A program made the translations under genes and the position numbers. The notes under the pieces are model-generated. The model did no database searches and had not been told where the DNA came from. It was given only the letters and a program-made list of their open reading frames with translations. 64,000 bases of DNA from Mycobacterium sp. IS-836 (GTDB lineage Bacteria; Actinomycetota; Actinomycetes; Mycobacteriales; Mycobacteriaceae): contig NZ_MBEU01000087.1 of the NCBI RefSeq assembly GCF_001954275.1, positions 1 to 64,000 on the forward strand, written 5' to 3'. Of the stretch, positions 29,642-37,971 are shown one piece after another (positions within the stretch are counted from its first letter, which is position 1; each line of letters begins with the position of its first letter).

Positions 29642-30595
29642 ATGACCTTGTTGTGGGAGCAGCACACCTGTCTGCCGCTGCAGACCGATGCCGACATCGA
29701 CCTGCTGGGCCGATACCGGCGCGCCGGGGGAGCGCTCGTATCGGTCAACGCCGGATATGCGCCGCACAGTCTGGGCGATACGACCGCGTTGTTGCGCCAC
29801 TATCGCGGCGCGGTCAAGCTGCATCCAGGCCTGGAGTTGGCGGGCAGCGTCCAGGAGGTCGACGCGATCGCCGGTAGCGGTCGCATCGCGGTTGTCTTCG
29901 ACCTGGAGGACTGCGCTCCGCTCGACGGCGACCTCGACAACCTGGCCACTTTGGTCGATCTCGGGGTCCGCACGCTGCTGCCGACGTACAACCACGCCAA
30001 CCGCGCCGGCAGTGGTTGCTTGGACGGCGTCGACGGTGGCCTGACCGCGTGGGGCCGCTCCCTCGTTTCCGAGATGAACAGCGCCGGAATCGTTCCGGAC
30101 GGATCGCACTGCAGCACCCGCACCGGACTCGACATGTGTGAGGTTTCTCGAGGTCCGGTGATCTATAGTCATTCCTGCATGCGGGCGGTTTGGGAGCACC
30201 CGCGCAATATCACCGACGATCAAGCCCGCGCCTGTGCGGCCACCGGCGGTGTCGTCGGAATCACCGGGGTCGGCATTTTTCTCGGGCCCAACACTCCGAC
30301 TCTCGAGGCCATGACCCGGCACCTTGAATACGTCATTGAATTGGTCGGTATCGATCACGTCGGTGTTAGCACCGACTTCTCGTTCGATTTCGCCGATTTC
30401 AACGAGGAACTCGCGCGCAACCCGCACTTGTTCGACGACAGCTACACCAGTTGGGGCCCAATCCAATGGATGCCGCCCGAAACCTTCCTGGGGCTCGAGG
30501 AACACCTGCGCCGGCGCGGGTGGAGTGCCGCCGACCTGCAAGCCGTCCTTGGCGGGAACTTCCGTCGGGTGGCACAACAAGCCTGGCGTAACTAA
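29642..30595 (+). CDS. Membrane (renal-type) dipeptidase, peptidase family M19
   Basis: The 317-residue zinc hydrolase begins LLWEQHTCLPL, the typical M19 start though with the usual HxD changed to QHT. It contains VVFDLEDCAPLDGD, VRTLLPTYNHANRAG, PDGSHCSTR, VIYSHSCMRAV and GIDHVGVSTDFS, covering most metal-site strands. It would cleave dipeptides or a beta-lactam-like amide. No signal peptide is visible. The ATG at 29642 lacks a clear ribosome site, so the start is uncertain. The missing first aspartate suggests changed metal binding. Confidence 0.85.
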   Translation: MTLLWEQHTCLPLQTDADIDLLGRYRRAGGALVSVNAGYAPHSLGDTTALLRHYRGAVKLHPGLELAGSVQEVDAIAGSGRIAVVFDLEDCAPLDGDLDNLATLVDLGVRTLLPTYNHANRAGSGCLDGVDGGLTAWGRSLVSEMNSAGIVPDGSHCSTRTGLDMCEVSRGPVIYSHSCMRAVWEHPRNITDDQARACAATGGVVGITGVGIFLGPNTPTLEAMTRHLEYVIELVGIDHVGVSTDFSFDFADFNEELARNPHLFDDSYTSWGPIQWMPPETFLGLEEHLRRRGWSAADLQAVLGGNFRRVAQQAWRN

Positions 30596-30626
30596 CGATC
30601 ATAAGAATCTTTCGCGCCTGCTCCGC

Positions 30627-30646
30627 CCGCCGCATTTCGGCGGTTT
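30627..30646 (+). terminator. Hairpin CCGCCG-CATTT-CGGCGG followed by TTT
   Basis: A perfect six-base G/C stem with a five-base loop is followed by three T bases, 32 bases after the dipeptidase stop. This is the usual form of a short intrinsic terminator. Confidence 0.5.
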
Positions 30647-30700
30647 CGCATATGACACACACGCTTGTGCATGTGACAAATTGAGGCCAGAGTGGAATGT

Positions 30701-31129
30701 ATGACCGAACAGAAAACAATCGAGCAGTGGCTTGAGGGCTGTGCGGTACAGCGGATCATGTTCCGCGACGGTCTGGTGCTGAATTTCGAGGATTACAACG
30801 AGCTTGTGATCACCGTACCGATGCGTCTGACGCTGCCAGCCATCGAAACCTCTCCCGCAGAAGTGGTTGCAATCGACCCGAACGACCCAGCGGACCAGGT
30901 GCGTCCGCTCTTCGATTTCGCCGGGGAAAAATGCACGGGCGCTGTCTGGTACGACACCGGAGATCTCCATCTGGAGTTCGCCGACGGTCACAAGATCGAC
31001 GTGCCGCCCAATGAAAACGTCGCCGCGTGGGAGCTGTATGGCAAGTACCACGGTTACGCCGCCTGCCTGCCGAACGGTGAGATGCGGGTGGTGCGCTATG
31101 ACGTGGCCGAAACCGGCCGCGCCGAGTGA
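30701..31129 (+). CDS. DUF6188-like hypothetical protein
   Basis: The 142-residue acidic protein begins MTEQKTIEQWLEGCAVQRI and has the beta-rich pattern of the DUF6188 family found widely in mycobacteria. There are no membrane segments. The function is unknown. It stands alone between the dipeptidase and a VOC gene, with the GTGGAATGT stretch directly before the ATG being a weak ribosome site. Confidence 0.75.
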   Translation: MTEQKTIEQWLEGCAVQRIMFRDGLVLNFEDYNELVITVPMRLTLPAIETSPAEVVAIDPNDPADQVRPLFDFAGEKCTGAVWYDTGDLHLEFADGHKIDVPPNENVAAWELYGKYHGYAACLPNGEMRVVRYDVAETGRAE

Positions 31130-31207
31130 GCTGACGAGCGGCGCGAGCTGGGCCTAGGCGAAACCGGTTGCGGCGCAGTCTTTCTGTGCGCTTCGGGAGC
31201 CGATACC

Positions 31208-31585
31208 GTGTACGTCATGCCTCGGGTGGACTACGTCATCCAATATGTCGAATCGCTCGGACGCTCAGTGGCGTTTTACCGCGACGTGATAGGGCTCAAG
31301 ACACGGATCGAGGGTGACGGCTACGTCGAGTTCGAGATGGCGAACACCAAGTTCTCGCTTTTCGAGCGGTCCAAGCTTCCGGAACTCATCGGCCGCGAGG
31401 GTGGCAACCCGCCATGCGGCGAGATCGGTTTCCTGATCGACGACGTAGACCAGGAAGCGGAGCGGTTGAAAGGCCTCGGTGTCGAGATCCTCAGCGGACC
31501 GGTGGACCGGCCATGGCGCGAGAGGACGCTGCACATCGCCGACCCGGACGGCAACATCATTGAATTCGCGCAGAAGCTGCGATAA
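31208..31585 (+). CDS. VOC-family protein
   Basis: The 125-residue single VOC domain has the pattern YVIQYVESLGRSVAFYRDVI at the start and LHIADPDGNIIEFAQ at the end, with the glutamate of IEF as a likely metal ligand. It resembles lactoylglutathione-lyase-like proteins. The start may be the GTG at 31208 or the following ATG at 31217. The substrate is unknown. Confidence 0.85.
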   Translation: MYVMPRVDYVIQYVESLGRSVAFYRDVIGLKTRIEGDGYVEFEMANTKFSLFERSKLPELIGREGGNPPCGEIGFLIDDVDQEAERLKGLGVEILSGPVDRPWRERTLHIADPDGNIIEFAQKLR

Positions 31586-31592
31586 CCCCGGG

Positions 31593-31943
31593 TCACCAAA
31601 GGTTGGTCATAACGCACTGCACTTCTGCAGTGGCGTCGTGCGGCTTGACTCCCATGGCCGTTAATCTCTGGGCTACTTCGGCAGGGGATAAAGCGCCATT
31701 GAGATTGAACTCAATAATGTTGATCGTGGGCGACCAGTCATCTGCGTTTTGCTTCGGCGGAACCCCCGCGCGGTCTATGCAACGAAGGTAGCCGTCCCCG
31801 CCCATGCCCAGGTCAGCGCGAGCAGCCGGCGCTCCCAGTACCACCGATGCGATGAACGGGACGGCGACGGCTACGCCGGCCGCCGCAGCGACGTACGTGT
31901 TTGTGTGCGCAACGGGCGCGCGACCGCCGTCCCCGGCAGCCAC
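31593..31943 (-). CDS. Small secreted DUF732-like protein
   Basis: From a GTG at 31943 this 116-residue protein has a hydrophobic export signal (VAAAAGVAVAVPFIASVVLG then APAARADL, a likely signal peptidase site). A mature part of about 75 residues follows with two cysteines (LRCIDRAG and VQCVMTNLW). This matches the DUF732 type common in mycobacterial secretomes, of unknown function. An ATG at 32054 would add 37 unconvincing residues. It converges on the VOC gene. Confidence 0.65.
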   Translation of the reverse strand: MAAGDGGRAPVAHTNTYVAAAAGVAVAVPFIASVVLGAPAARADLGMGGDGYLRCIDRAGVPPKQNADDWSPTINIIEFNLNGALSPAEVAQRLTAMGVKPHDATAEVQCVMTNLW

Positions 31944-32019
31944 CCCGCGCGCGCGATCGCGATGAAACCTAGTTCGATCTGTTGTTACCCCCGAATTGCG
32001 TGACACGGCGGTCCAGTAC

Positions 32020-32142
32020 CCGCAATTTCTAATTATGAAACCGGGTTTTGCCAATCATTTTCTTATTAAACTTTCGTCTAAGTCATTAATTATTTTACTT
32101 TCGTCTAAGTCAATAAACTCGGCCTTTTTCGGCAATAAATAG
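32020..32142. repeat. AT-rich island with two 16-base direct repeats
   Basis: In a genome of about two-thirds G+C this 120-base stretch is mostly A+T. It contains ACTTTCGTCTAAGTCA twice (32070-32085 and 32097-32112), 27 bases apart start to start. It lies upstream of the secreted protein gene and after the stop of the membrane protein gene. It could be a promoter with paired operator sites, a nucleoid-protein binding site, or the scar of an inserted element. Confidence 0.6.
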
Positions 32143-32787
32143 CTAGGGAAGGTCCTTCGCTGAACGGCCGCGCGACGGGCTAACCAGCAGGGCGCTGAGG
32201 ATTAGTCCGCCGGCCACAGCTAGAGGGATGCTCCAGGCGCGACGCGCCGCTATGGCGCTGCCGCATCGATCGACGAAATGGGTTCCGGTCGAGTCCGCGG
32301 TCATGGCCTGGCCTAATGCGTTGTGAAGCCCGCTGCCGCAATTGATTTGGAAACCCCACTGGTCGAAGTCGCCGAGGAATACCGGGGAGCGAAGCGCGAA
32401 CAGACCGCCGATCAGCAACAAAAGGCCAACCGCGACGATGACCACGCGTCGAGTAGACACATTTGCCTCTGCGTGTGGCGTCGCTGATTTTGCGCCCACT
32501 AGCCAGGAACTTGGATCCATCGTTCGCCCGGTCTCAGAGGGATCGAGGAAGTCCAAGCGCGGTGGATAGTGCCGCGGCGGGCGGAGATCTCGCGGTGAAA
32601 ACCTGACTGCGGGCCTCGTCGCGGGAACAGTTGGGATAACGCCGTCCCGCGAAGGAATGGGCCGCAATGGCACGGCGCCTGCCGTTCGACCGGGTTCGTG
32701 GTCGGCGGTGACGTCCGGCGCCAGTGACGGACTGACCTCGACTTCTTCTTCGGATGTGTTGGTTCGTGTGTCGGCTATTACGGACAT
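32143..32787 (-). CDS. Membrane protein with long cytoplasmic amino terminus
   Basis: The 214-residue protein has a proline-rich, acidic first half without domains. Two membrane helices (about 117-134 and 186-204) flank a ~50-residue loop with two cysteines (QINCGSGLHN and VDRCGSA). The loop resembles actinobacterial proteins with a small extracytoplasmic disulfide domain. The ATG at 32787 has an excellent AAGGAGGACC site. The function is unknown. Confidence 0.75.
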   Translation of the reverse strand: MSVIADTRTNTSEEEVEVSPSLAPDVTADHEPGRTAGAVPLRPIPSRDGVIPTVPATRPAVRFSPRDLRPPRHYPPRLDFLDPSETGRTMDPSSWLVGAKSATPHAEANVSTRRVVIVAVGLLLLIGGLFALRSPVFLGDFDQWGFQINCGSGLHNALGQAMTADSTGTHFVDRCGSAIAARRAWSIPLAVAGGLILSALLVSPSRGRSAKDLP

Positions 32788-32929
32788 TTGGGTCCTCCTT
32801 GATCGGCCGTCTTCGCAGCACCGGCGGTTCCTAGCTCGGGCGGCTACAACCACCCCGGATGCTACCTATTTTCGAAGTATGCAACATCATTTGTAAGTAA
32901 TCAAGGATTTCCGGTAGTATCGTCCTCGT

Positions 32930-33643
32930 GTGGACCGTAAGGTGGGATCGGTGACACGTCGCAGCTATAGCCAGTACTGCGGGCTTGCCCGGGCACTCGA
33001 CCTGGTGGGCGAGCGGTGGATGCTGTTGATCGTGCGCGATCTGGCGATACGCCCGCGCCGGTTCGGTGAGATCCTCGACGGCTTGCCGGGTTTGGGCACC
33101 AGCCTGCTGTCCGAGCGGCTGAAAAACCTCGAGGACGACGGGATCATCGAGCGGGCGATCAGCGGCAAAGGCCGGGGTGGCGTCGTGTATCGCCTCACCG
33201 CCCGAGGAAAAGCCTTAGCCCGTGCCCTTCAACCGTTGGCAGCCTGGGGCGCAATGTTTCTGGACCCAACCAAGGCCGACACGTTTTCGCCCGATTGGCT
33301 GTTCTTCGCGATCCGGTCCGCCTTCCATCCCGAAGCCGCCGCAGGAGTTCACGGCTGCTACGAGTTTTGCGTGGACAACGAAATTACGTTCTGGATCACC
33401 GTCGACGACGGCGACATCCAAATAACCCAAAAGCGTCCGCGGAAGCCGGATTTCACTCTCGAGGTGGCACTTTCGGACCTCGGGGGCATCGCTTCGGGTC
33501 AACTCAAACCCAAAGATCTCTTCGAGCAAGGGCGGGCAACGCTCCGCGGCGACCGCCACGCCGCCGATCGCGCACTCGCACTCTTCGGCGCCGGTCGAAC
33601 CCCGTCCGCCAAGGTGTCGAGTGAGCTCCCGCAACATCAATAG
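32930..33643 (+). CDS. HxlR-family transcriptional regulator with carboxy-terminal extension
   Basis: The 237-residue protein has an HxlR winged helix (about residues 12-105) containing YCGLARALDLVGERWMLLI, whose cysteine is in the position of redox-sensing HxlR members. An SCP2-like domain of about 110 residues follows. A GTG at 32930 or 32951 is the start. The tautomerase gene follows after 11 bases, so it probably regulates its own operon. Confidence 0.85.
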   Translation: MDRKVGSVTRRSYSQYCGLARALDLVGERWMLLIVRDLAIRPRRFGEILDGLPGLGTSLLSERLKNLEDDGIIERAISGKGRGGVVYRLTARGKALARALQPLAAWGAMFLDPTKADTFSPDWLFFAIRSAFHPEAAAGVHGCYEFCVDNEITFWITVDDGDIQITQKRPRKPDFTLEVALSDLGGIASGQLKPKDLFEQGRATLRGDRHAADRALALFGAGRTPSAKVSSELPQHQ

Positions 33644-33654
33644 GGAGGTTCGAC

Positions 33655-34143
33655 GTGCCGTTCATTGAGATGTATGTCCCGGAGGGCCTGCTCGACGATG
33701 AGACCAAGCAAACCCTCCACAACAACGTCAGCCGCCAGGTGCTCGAGGCCGAGGGCGCAACCTACGACGAATCGCCCTTGGCCCAGGCGATCACCTGGAT
33801 GCTGATCCACGAAATGCCGGAGGGCAGCTGGTCGGTCGGCAGCCAGGTGCAGTCAAGGAGCGACGAGCCACGCGTTCTCACTCGGATAAGCGTGCCGCAT
33901 GGGTCGATGGATGACGCGCGCCGGGCGGATATCGCGATGCGGGTGAACCGAGAGCTCGTCGACGCGCTCGGGGACCAGTTCACCGATCCGACGAAAAGCT
34001 TCTGTCTTATCTCGGAGCAGACGTTCAGCGGCGGTGGAATCGTGGTCAGCTTCGACGATCTCGTCCAGTGGCTCGGGCTGCCGCACTTGGCGGACCGCGA
34101 CCAACCTGCGGCCGCGTCCGCTCCTGCCGGAGCTCGCGGCTGA
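33655..34143 (+). CDS. Tautomerase-superfamily protein
   Basis: The 162-residue protein starts MPFIEMYVPEGLLDDETKQT, giving the amino-terminal proline (P2) that serves as the catalytic base in 4-oxalocrotonate tautomerase relatives. It contains two tautomerase-like repeats, the second near PRVLTRISVPHGSMDD. The start is GTG at 33655 with GGGAGG upstream. It is co-transcribed with the HxlR regulator and may act on an aromatic breakdown product. Confidence 0.85.
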   Translation: MPFIEMYVPEGLLDDETKQTLHNNVSRQVLEAEGATYDESPLAQAITWMLIHEMPEGSWSVGSQVQSRSDEPRVLTRISVPHGSMDDARRADIAMRVNRELVDALGDQFTDPTKSFCLISEQTFSGGGIVVSFDDLVQWLGLPHLADRDQPAAASAPAGARG

Positions 34144-34278
34144 TCTGGGTGCCCCTGACGGGACTGGATTGACATCGCGTCCCGTTACTCGCCAAGCTCG
34201 ATCGGCTCGGAGGCGCGAGCACGCTCAGGCCCGGTTCTCGACAGGGTTGTCGGGTGCTTCTTGACGCGATGACCGCAG

Positions 34279-34914
34279 TTAATGAGGCCCACCGTCGTGG
34301 TTTCGGGGCTGGGGCGATCCCTGCGTCGGTGCACAGGCCGGCTCTGGCAGATCCAAATCTGCTTTGTTGAGGCGATAGATCTCCAGCGTGAGGTTGTAGT
34401 ACTTGTCGGTCTCGCCAACCCATTCCATGCCCACTCGCCGCGCTGTGGCGGCCCCGCGATGATTGCCTGGCCGCACGACAGCGAAGATCTCACTGACACC
34501 GACAGTAGTGAACGCTTGATGGGCCACCGCGTGACCGGCTTCCGCGCCGTAGCCGTGACCCCATAGCGTCGGTGCAACCTGCCATCCGATCTCGAGATCG
34601 GCGCAGCCGGGTGGAAGTGGAAGGAGTGCCACTCCGCCGACCAGATCGCCAGAGTCTCGATTGGTGATCGCCCATCGGCCCTGGGGCAGTCCGGCTGCGT
34701 CGCTCTGGGCTATCCATGCGCGCAAAAGTTGGCGCATGTGCGCGTGGTCGGGTATCAACGGCAGTGCCGGACATAGCCAACGCGAAACCTCCGGCGCTCC
34801 ATAGATCCCAAACGCGGCGAGGTCGTCGTCGATTTGCCACGGGCGCAACAGAAGCCGGGTTGTCAGAATGCGTCGCGTACCAGGGTCCCATTCGACGTGG
34901 TGATGCTCAACCAT
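34279..34914 (-). CDS. GNAT-family acetyltransferase (RimJ/RimL type)
   Basis: The 211-residue protein opens with TRRILTTRLLLRPWQIDD, typical of RimJ/RimL N-acetyltransferases, and has the acetyl-CoA loop GWQVAPTLWGHGYGAEAGHA (about 115). The substrate may be a protein amino terminus or a small amine. It converges on the tautomerase gene. The ATG at 34914 is preferred over one seven codons upstream. Confidence 0.85.
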   Translation of the reverse strand: MVEHHHVEWDPGTRRILTTRLLLRPWQIDDDLAAFGIYGAPEVSRWLCPALPLIPDHAHMRQLLRAWIAQSDAAGLPQGRWAITNRDSGDLVGGVALLPLPPGCADLEIGWQVAPTLWGHGYGAEAGHAVAHQAFTTVGVSEIFAVVRPGNHRGAATARRVGMEWVGETDKYYNLTLEIYRLNKADLDLPEPACAPTQGSPQPRNHDGGPH

Positions 34915-34961
34915 GTCGCCGCCTGGAACGTGCACACGAACTGGGACTAGTCACCCAAATT

Positions 34962-35063
34962 TTAGGGCCCCCTGATCATTACGAATTGATGCCGTTGGCC
35001 AACGCCTATGGGGCCATCCCAGAGTTGGAAAGCCTCTCACGTCAGAACCTTCTGCTCGGGTCA
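34962..35063 (+). pseudogene. Possible remnant of an unidentified protein
   Basis: The plus-strand frame reads about 34 residues beginning LGPPDHYELMPLANAYGAIP, which look like genuine protein sequence rather than chance. They lie in the gap between two minus-strand genes, without a start and without an upstream body. It may be a carboxy-terminal scrap left by a deletion. I cannot assign a family. Confidence 0.25.
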
Positions 35064-35070
35064 CCAGGGC

Positions 35071-35382
35071 TTACCGGCTCAAGACATGGTAGAAGGTGAC
35101 ATGGGGCTTGCCGCCCTCGGCGAACTGGGCCAGGGCTTCCACGCTGAGCGCGAAATGATCGGTTTGGACGTGAAGGTCGAGACCGTGCTGATTGCGGAAT
35201 CGCTGATAAAGCGCGAAATGTCCTGGCCTATCGCGATCTTCGTGGAGCCGAAAGGTGCTAACGCCTCCTTCCGCCAGCGACTGAGGGATTAACTGAGCAA
35301 GCGCATGCCGCAGGTCGTCCCTCCTGCCTGGCAAAGCCGTGGCTTCGGCTATCAGCACAACTTCTTCATCTGAGCCGTACAT
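35071..35382 (-). CDS. Antibiotic biosynthesis monooxygenase (ABM) domain protein
   Basis: The 103-residue ABM/YgiN-like protein has the pattern VVLIAEATALPGRRDDLRHA, then STFRLHEDRDRPGHFALYQR and a FALSVEAL helix. These small dimeric proteins act as quinol or aromatic monooxygenases. The ATG at 35382 has a GGAGCG site before it. It is a single-gene unit. Confidence 0.85.
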   Translation of the reverse strand: MYGSDEEVVLIAEATALPGRRDDLRHALAQLIPQSLAEGGVSTFRLHEDRDRPGHFALYQRFRNQHGLDLHVQTDHFALSVEALAQFAEGGKPHVTFYHVLSR

Positions 35383-35756
35383 GGTTGACGCTCCTTCACC
35401 GTCAATGCTGTGAGCAATCACGGTATCGAGTAACTACCTGGCGGCGCCGTCATACGTGTACCGCAGCGGCGCATCTGATGGCTGAGTCGCCTGCGCTTCG
35501 AACGACATTCGCTACTGCTTTCGTTCTCGTCCCTTGTTCTGAGTATTCAACCCACTTTCCAGGGCGAGCATACACACTCGGTGGTCGCGGCCGAGACGAA
35601 TTATCAACTGCGCGTGCGCAACTGAGCAAAGTAGCGCTCTTGTCTACCGGTTCCCCCATCCCGGGTGATGTCGGAAGGTGCGCTGCTCACGGCGTGATCG
35701 ACAACGGAATTCAAGAGGGCACCGCGTATCGGGACATGGCCCGGACCCATTAGAAC
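35383..35756. other. Gap without a recognisable gene before the redox island
   Basis: These ~370 bases contain short open frames on both strands, but none has a ribosome site or family resemblance. The stretch ends at the first copy of the composite operator. Confidence 0.5.
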
Positions 35757-35797
35757 TCACCCGGGTGAAACAACGCTGGGGTGATGACGGCTCACCC
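35757..35797 (+). promoter_or_regulatory. Composite operator copy 1, upstream of the SDR-msr-tal operon
   Basis: TCACCCGGGTGA (35757-35768), GGGTGA (35779-35784) and TCACCC (35792-35797) are all perfect, with spacers of 10 and 7 bases. The last half-site is 142 bases before the SDR start. The same layout, facing the gene, precedes the four other transcription units of the island. Confidence 0.85.
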
Positions 35798-35939
35798 AGC
35801 CGGACAGCAGACTGATGACAGTTCAAACGTCGACATGCGCGCGGTATGTCGTCGCCAAGGCTACAAGTCTTCTTGCCCGGGCAAAGGCGGTAATGGCCCA
35901 GCAGGAGTCGTCGAGAATGATTAGCAGAAGGGTCTCACC

Positions 35940-36710
35940 ATGCACTTCGATTCAAAGAAGGTCATCGTCGTCGGCGGCAGCGCCGGTATGGGCCGGCAAG
36001 TCGCGGTTGATATCGTGCGCCACGGTGGCAGCGCGGTGATCGTCGGCCGGTCAAAAGACCGTGTCGATGACACCGTGACCGAACTGACCGGCGGGGGTGG
36101 CGAAGCCTGGGGGATCACTGCCGAGTTGACGGATCGCGCGGCGGTCGCGGATGTGCAGCGTGCGCTTTCCGAGGATCACGGCGATGCGACACTATTGGTC
36201 AATGCGGCCGGATTCTTTGTTCCCAAGCCTTTTCTCGAGTACGACGCGCTGACCTATGACTCATACATGGAGCTCAACTATGCCTTGTTCTTCCTGACGC
36301 AGACCGTTGTTGCGAGCATGATCGCCAACGGCGAGGGCGGAGCAATCGTCAACATCGGCAGCATGTGGGCACATCAGGCGATCGGTCTGACGCCATCGTC
36401 GGGATACTCGATGCAAAAGGCGGGCCTGCATGCGCTGACCCATAATCTCGCCATCGAGCTCGCCGCGCATCAGATTCGGGTCAACGCGGTCGCGCCGGCC
36501 GTAGTAAAGACCCCGCTCTACGAGGGGTTCATTCCGAAGGACGAGATCGACGCCACCTTGGCCACATTCGCGCCACTTCATCCACTCGGACGAGTCGGCA
36601 CACCGGCGGACGTGGCCAACGCCGTGATGTATCTGCTTTCTGATGAGGCCAGTTGGGTTACCGGCGCGATTCTCAACGTCGACGGCGGAATCATGGCTGG
36701 CCGCAATTAA
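35940..36710 (+). CDS. Short-chain dehydrogenase/reductase
   Basis: The 256-residue classical SDR has the cofactor motif GGSAGMGRQ (about 12), NAAG (about 89), the catalytic serine in IVNIGSMWAHQ, the YxxxK pair in GYSMQKAG and a carboxy-terminal NVDGGIMAG. It would reduce or oxidise a carbonyl compound with NAD(P)H. A GAAGGGTCTCACC stretch precedes the ATG. It leads the operon with the methionine sulfoxide reductases. Confidence 0.92.
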   Translation: MHFDSKKVIVVGGSAGMGRQVAVDIVRHGGSAVIVGRSKDRVDDTVTELTGGGGEAWGITAELTDRAAVADVQRALSEDHGDATLLVNAAGFFVPKPFLEYDALTYDSYMELNYALFFLTQTVVASMIANGEGGAIVNIGSMWAHQAIGLTPSSGYSMQKAGLHALTHNLAIELAAHQIRVNAVAPAVVKTPLYEGFIPKDEIDATLATFAPLHPLGRVGTPADVANAVMYLLSDEASWVTGAILNVDGGIMAGRN

Positions 36711-36768
36711 CCCGACCTACCGAAACGATAAGGGCACGACCATAAAGTCTGCGAACGAAGGAGACCAG

Positions 36769-37257
36769 GTGTCACACCAATACAGCAAGAACCCTACCGC
36801 GGTCGACGCGCTGACCCCCCGGCAATACCACGTCACCCAGGAGAACGGCACGGAGCCCCCGTTCACCGGCGAGTATTGCGACAACCATGAACCCGGTATC
36901 TACGTTGACATAGTTTCTGGCGAACCGCTTTTCGCCTCGGTGAACAAGTTCGACAGCGGAAGTGGCTGGCCCAGCTTCACCCAGCCCATCGACGCGGATG
37001 GCGTTGTTGAGAGGCGGGACCGCAGCCACTTCATGGAGCGAGTCGAGGTGCGGTCAGCCCACGCCGATAGCCATCTGGGACATGTATTCCCGGACGGCCC
37101 TCCAGAAGCCGGCGGGTTGCGCTACTGCATCAACTCGGCATCGCTGCGATTCATCCATCGCGATGATCTGGAGACCCAGGGCTATGGGCAATATCTGCGA
37201 TTGTTCACGAAAGATGTATCAGAGCAGCTCGAAAGCGACGGCCAGCAGAAATCATGA
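36769..37257 (+). CDS. msrB: Peptide methionine (R)-S-oxide reductase
   Basis: The 162-residue MsrB repairs the R form of methionine sulfoxide in oxidised proteins. It shows GSGWPSFTQPI, RSAHADSHLGHVFPDGP and the catalytic cysteine in LRYCINSASLRF. The structural-zinc CxxC pairs of some MsrBs are absent. The GTG at 36769 follows a GAAGGAGA site. Its stop overlaps the msrA start (ATGA). Confidence 0.94.
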   Translation: MSHQYSKNPTAVDALTPRQYHVTQENGTEPPFTGEYCDNHEPGIYVDIVSGEPLFASVNKFDSGSGWPSFTQPIDADGVVERRDRSHFMERVEVRSAHADSHLGHVFPDGPPEAGGLRYCINSASLRFIHRDDLETQGYGQYLRLFTKDVSEQLESDGQQKS

Positions 37258-37811
37258 CCGAGCACAACAAGATCGCGGTTCTCGCCGGCGGGTGCTTTTG
37301 GGGCATGGAAGACCTGTTCCGCAGGCAGCCCGGAGTGGTGTCCACCCGCGTCGGCTACACCGGTGGCAGCAATACACATCCCACCTATCGCAATCACCCC
37401 GGCCACGCCGAGGCACTCGAAATCACTTACGACCCAGACGAGACCGATTACCGGGCACTGCTGGAATTCTTTTTCCAGATCCACGACCCGACCACCAAGA
37501 ACCGTCAGGGAAACGATGTCGGAACCAGTTACCGGTCAGCAATTTTCTATCTTGATGACGAGCAAAAGAATATTGCATTGCACACCATCGCCGACATCGA
37601 GGATTCAGGGCGGTGGCCCGCCACAGTTGTCACAGAGGTCAACCCGGCCGGCGAGTTTTGGGAAGCCGAACTCGAGCACCAGAACTACTTGCAGCGCTAC
37701 CCATCCGGCTACACCTGCCACTACGTACGCCCCGAGTGGACGTTACCCAACCGAGGCGACGGTGTCGGCGCGGGGGCAGCGGCGGCAGAGCATGCCGAGC
37801 CCACTCAATAA
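37254..37811 (+). CDS. msrA: Peptide methionine (S)-S-oxide reductase
   Basis: The 185-residue MsrA has the catalytic GCFWG motif at residues 12-16, then VGYTGGSNTHPTY and the family block RQGNDVGTSYRSAIFY. It repairs the S form of methionine sulfoxide. With msrB it gives complete repair, and both would draw on thioredoxin-type reductant. It is separate from the usual chromosomal mycobacterial msrA by its context in this operon. Confidence 0.94.
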   Translation: MTEHNKIAVLAGGCFWGMEDLFRRQPGVVSTRVGYTGGSNTHPTYRNHPGHAEALEITYDPDETDYRALLEFFFQIHDPTTKNRQGNDVGTSYRSAIFYLDDEQKNIALHTIADIEDSGRWPATVVTEVNPAGEFWEAELEHQNYLQRYPSGYTCHYVRPEWTLPNRGDGVGAGAAAAEHAEPTQ

Positions 37812-37815
37812 CGAC

Positions 37816-37971
37816 ATGGGCCCGGTGACACAGCACAGCGTCCCGACAACCCCGCCCGATTGGCAGTTGCTGTTGAGCGGGTTCGCGCCGCTGGTGCTCT
37901 ACGCCGCCGCATGTGTCGCAGGATGGGTTCTACCGCGGCCCAGCGAACGGCGAGCGGCGGTGACGGAATGA
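37816..37971 (+). CDS. Small single-pass membrane protein
   Basis: The 51-residue product has one membrane helix (about 17-38, LLLSGFAPLVLYAAACVAGW) with a basic tail. It fits tightly between msrA and tal and its stop overlaps the tal ATG (ATGA), which supports it as real. An alternative ATG at 37792 would overlap msrA. The function is unknown. Confidence 0.55.
   Translation: MGPVTQHSVPTTPPDWQLLLSGFAPLVLYAAACVAGWVLPRPSERRAAVTE

Noticed and set aside
35450..35659. 69-codon minus-strand frame in the gap before the island
   Set aside because: No ribosome site, no family resemblance and biased composition.
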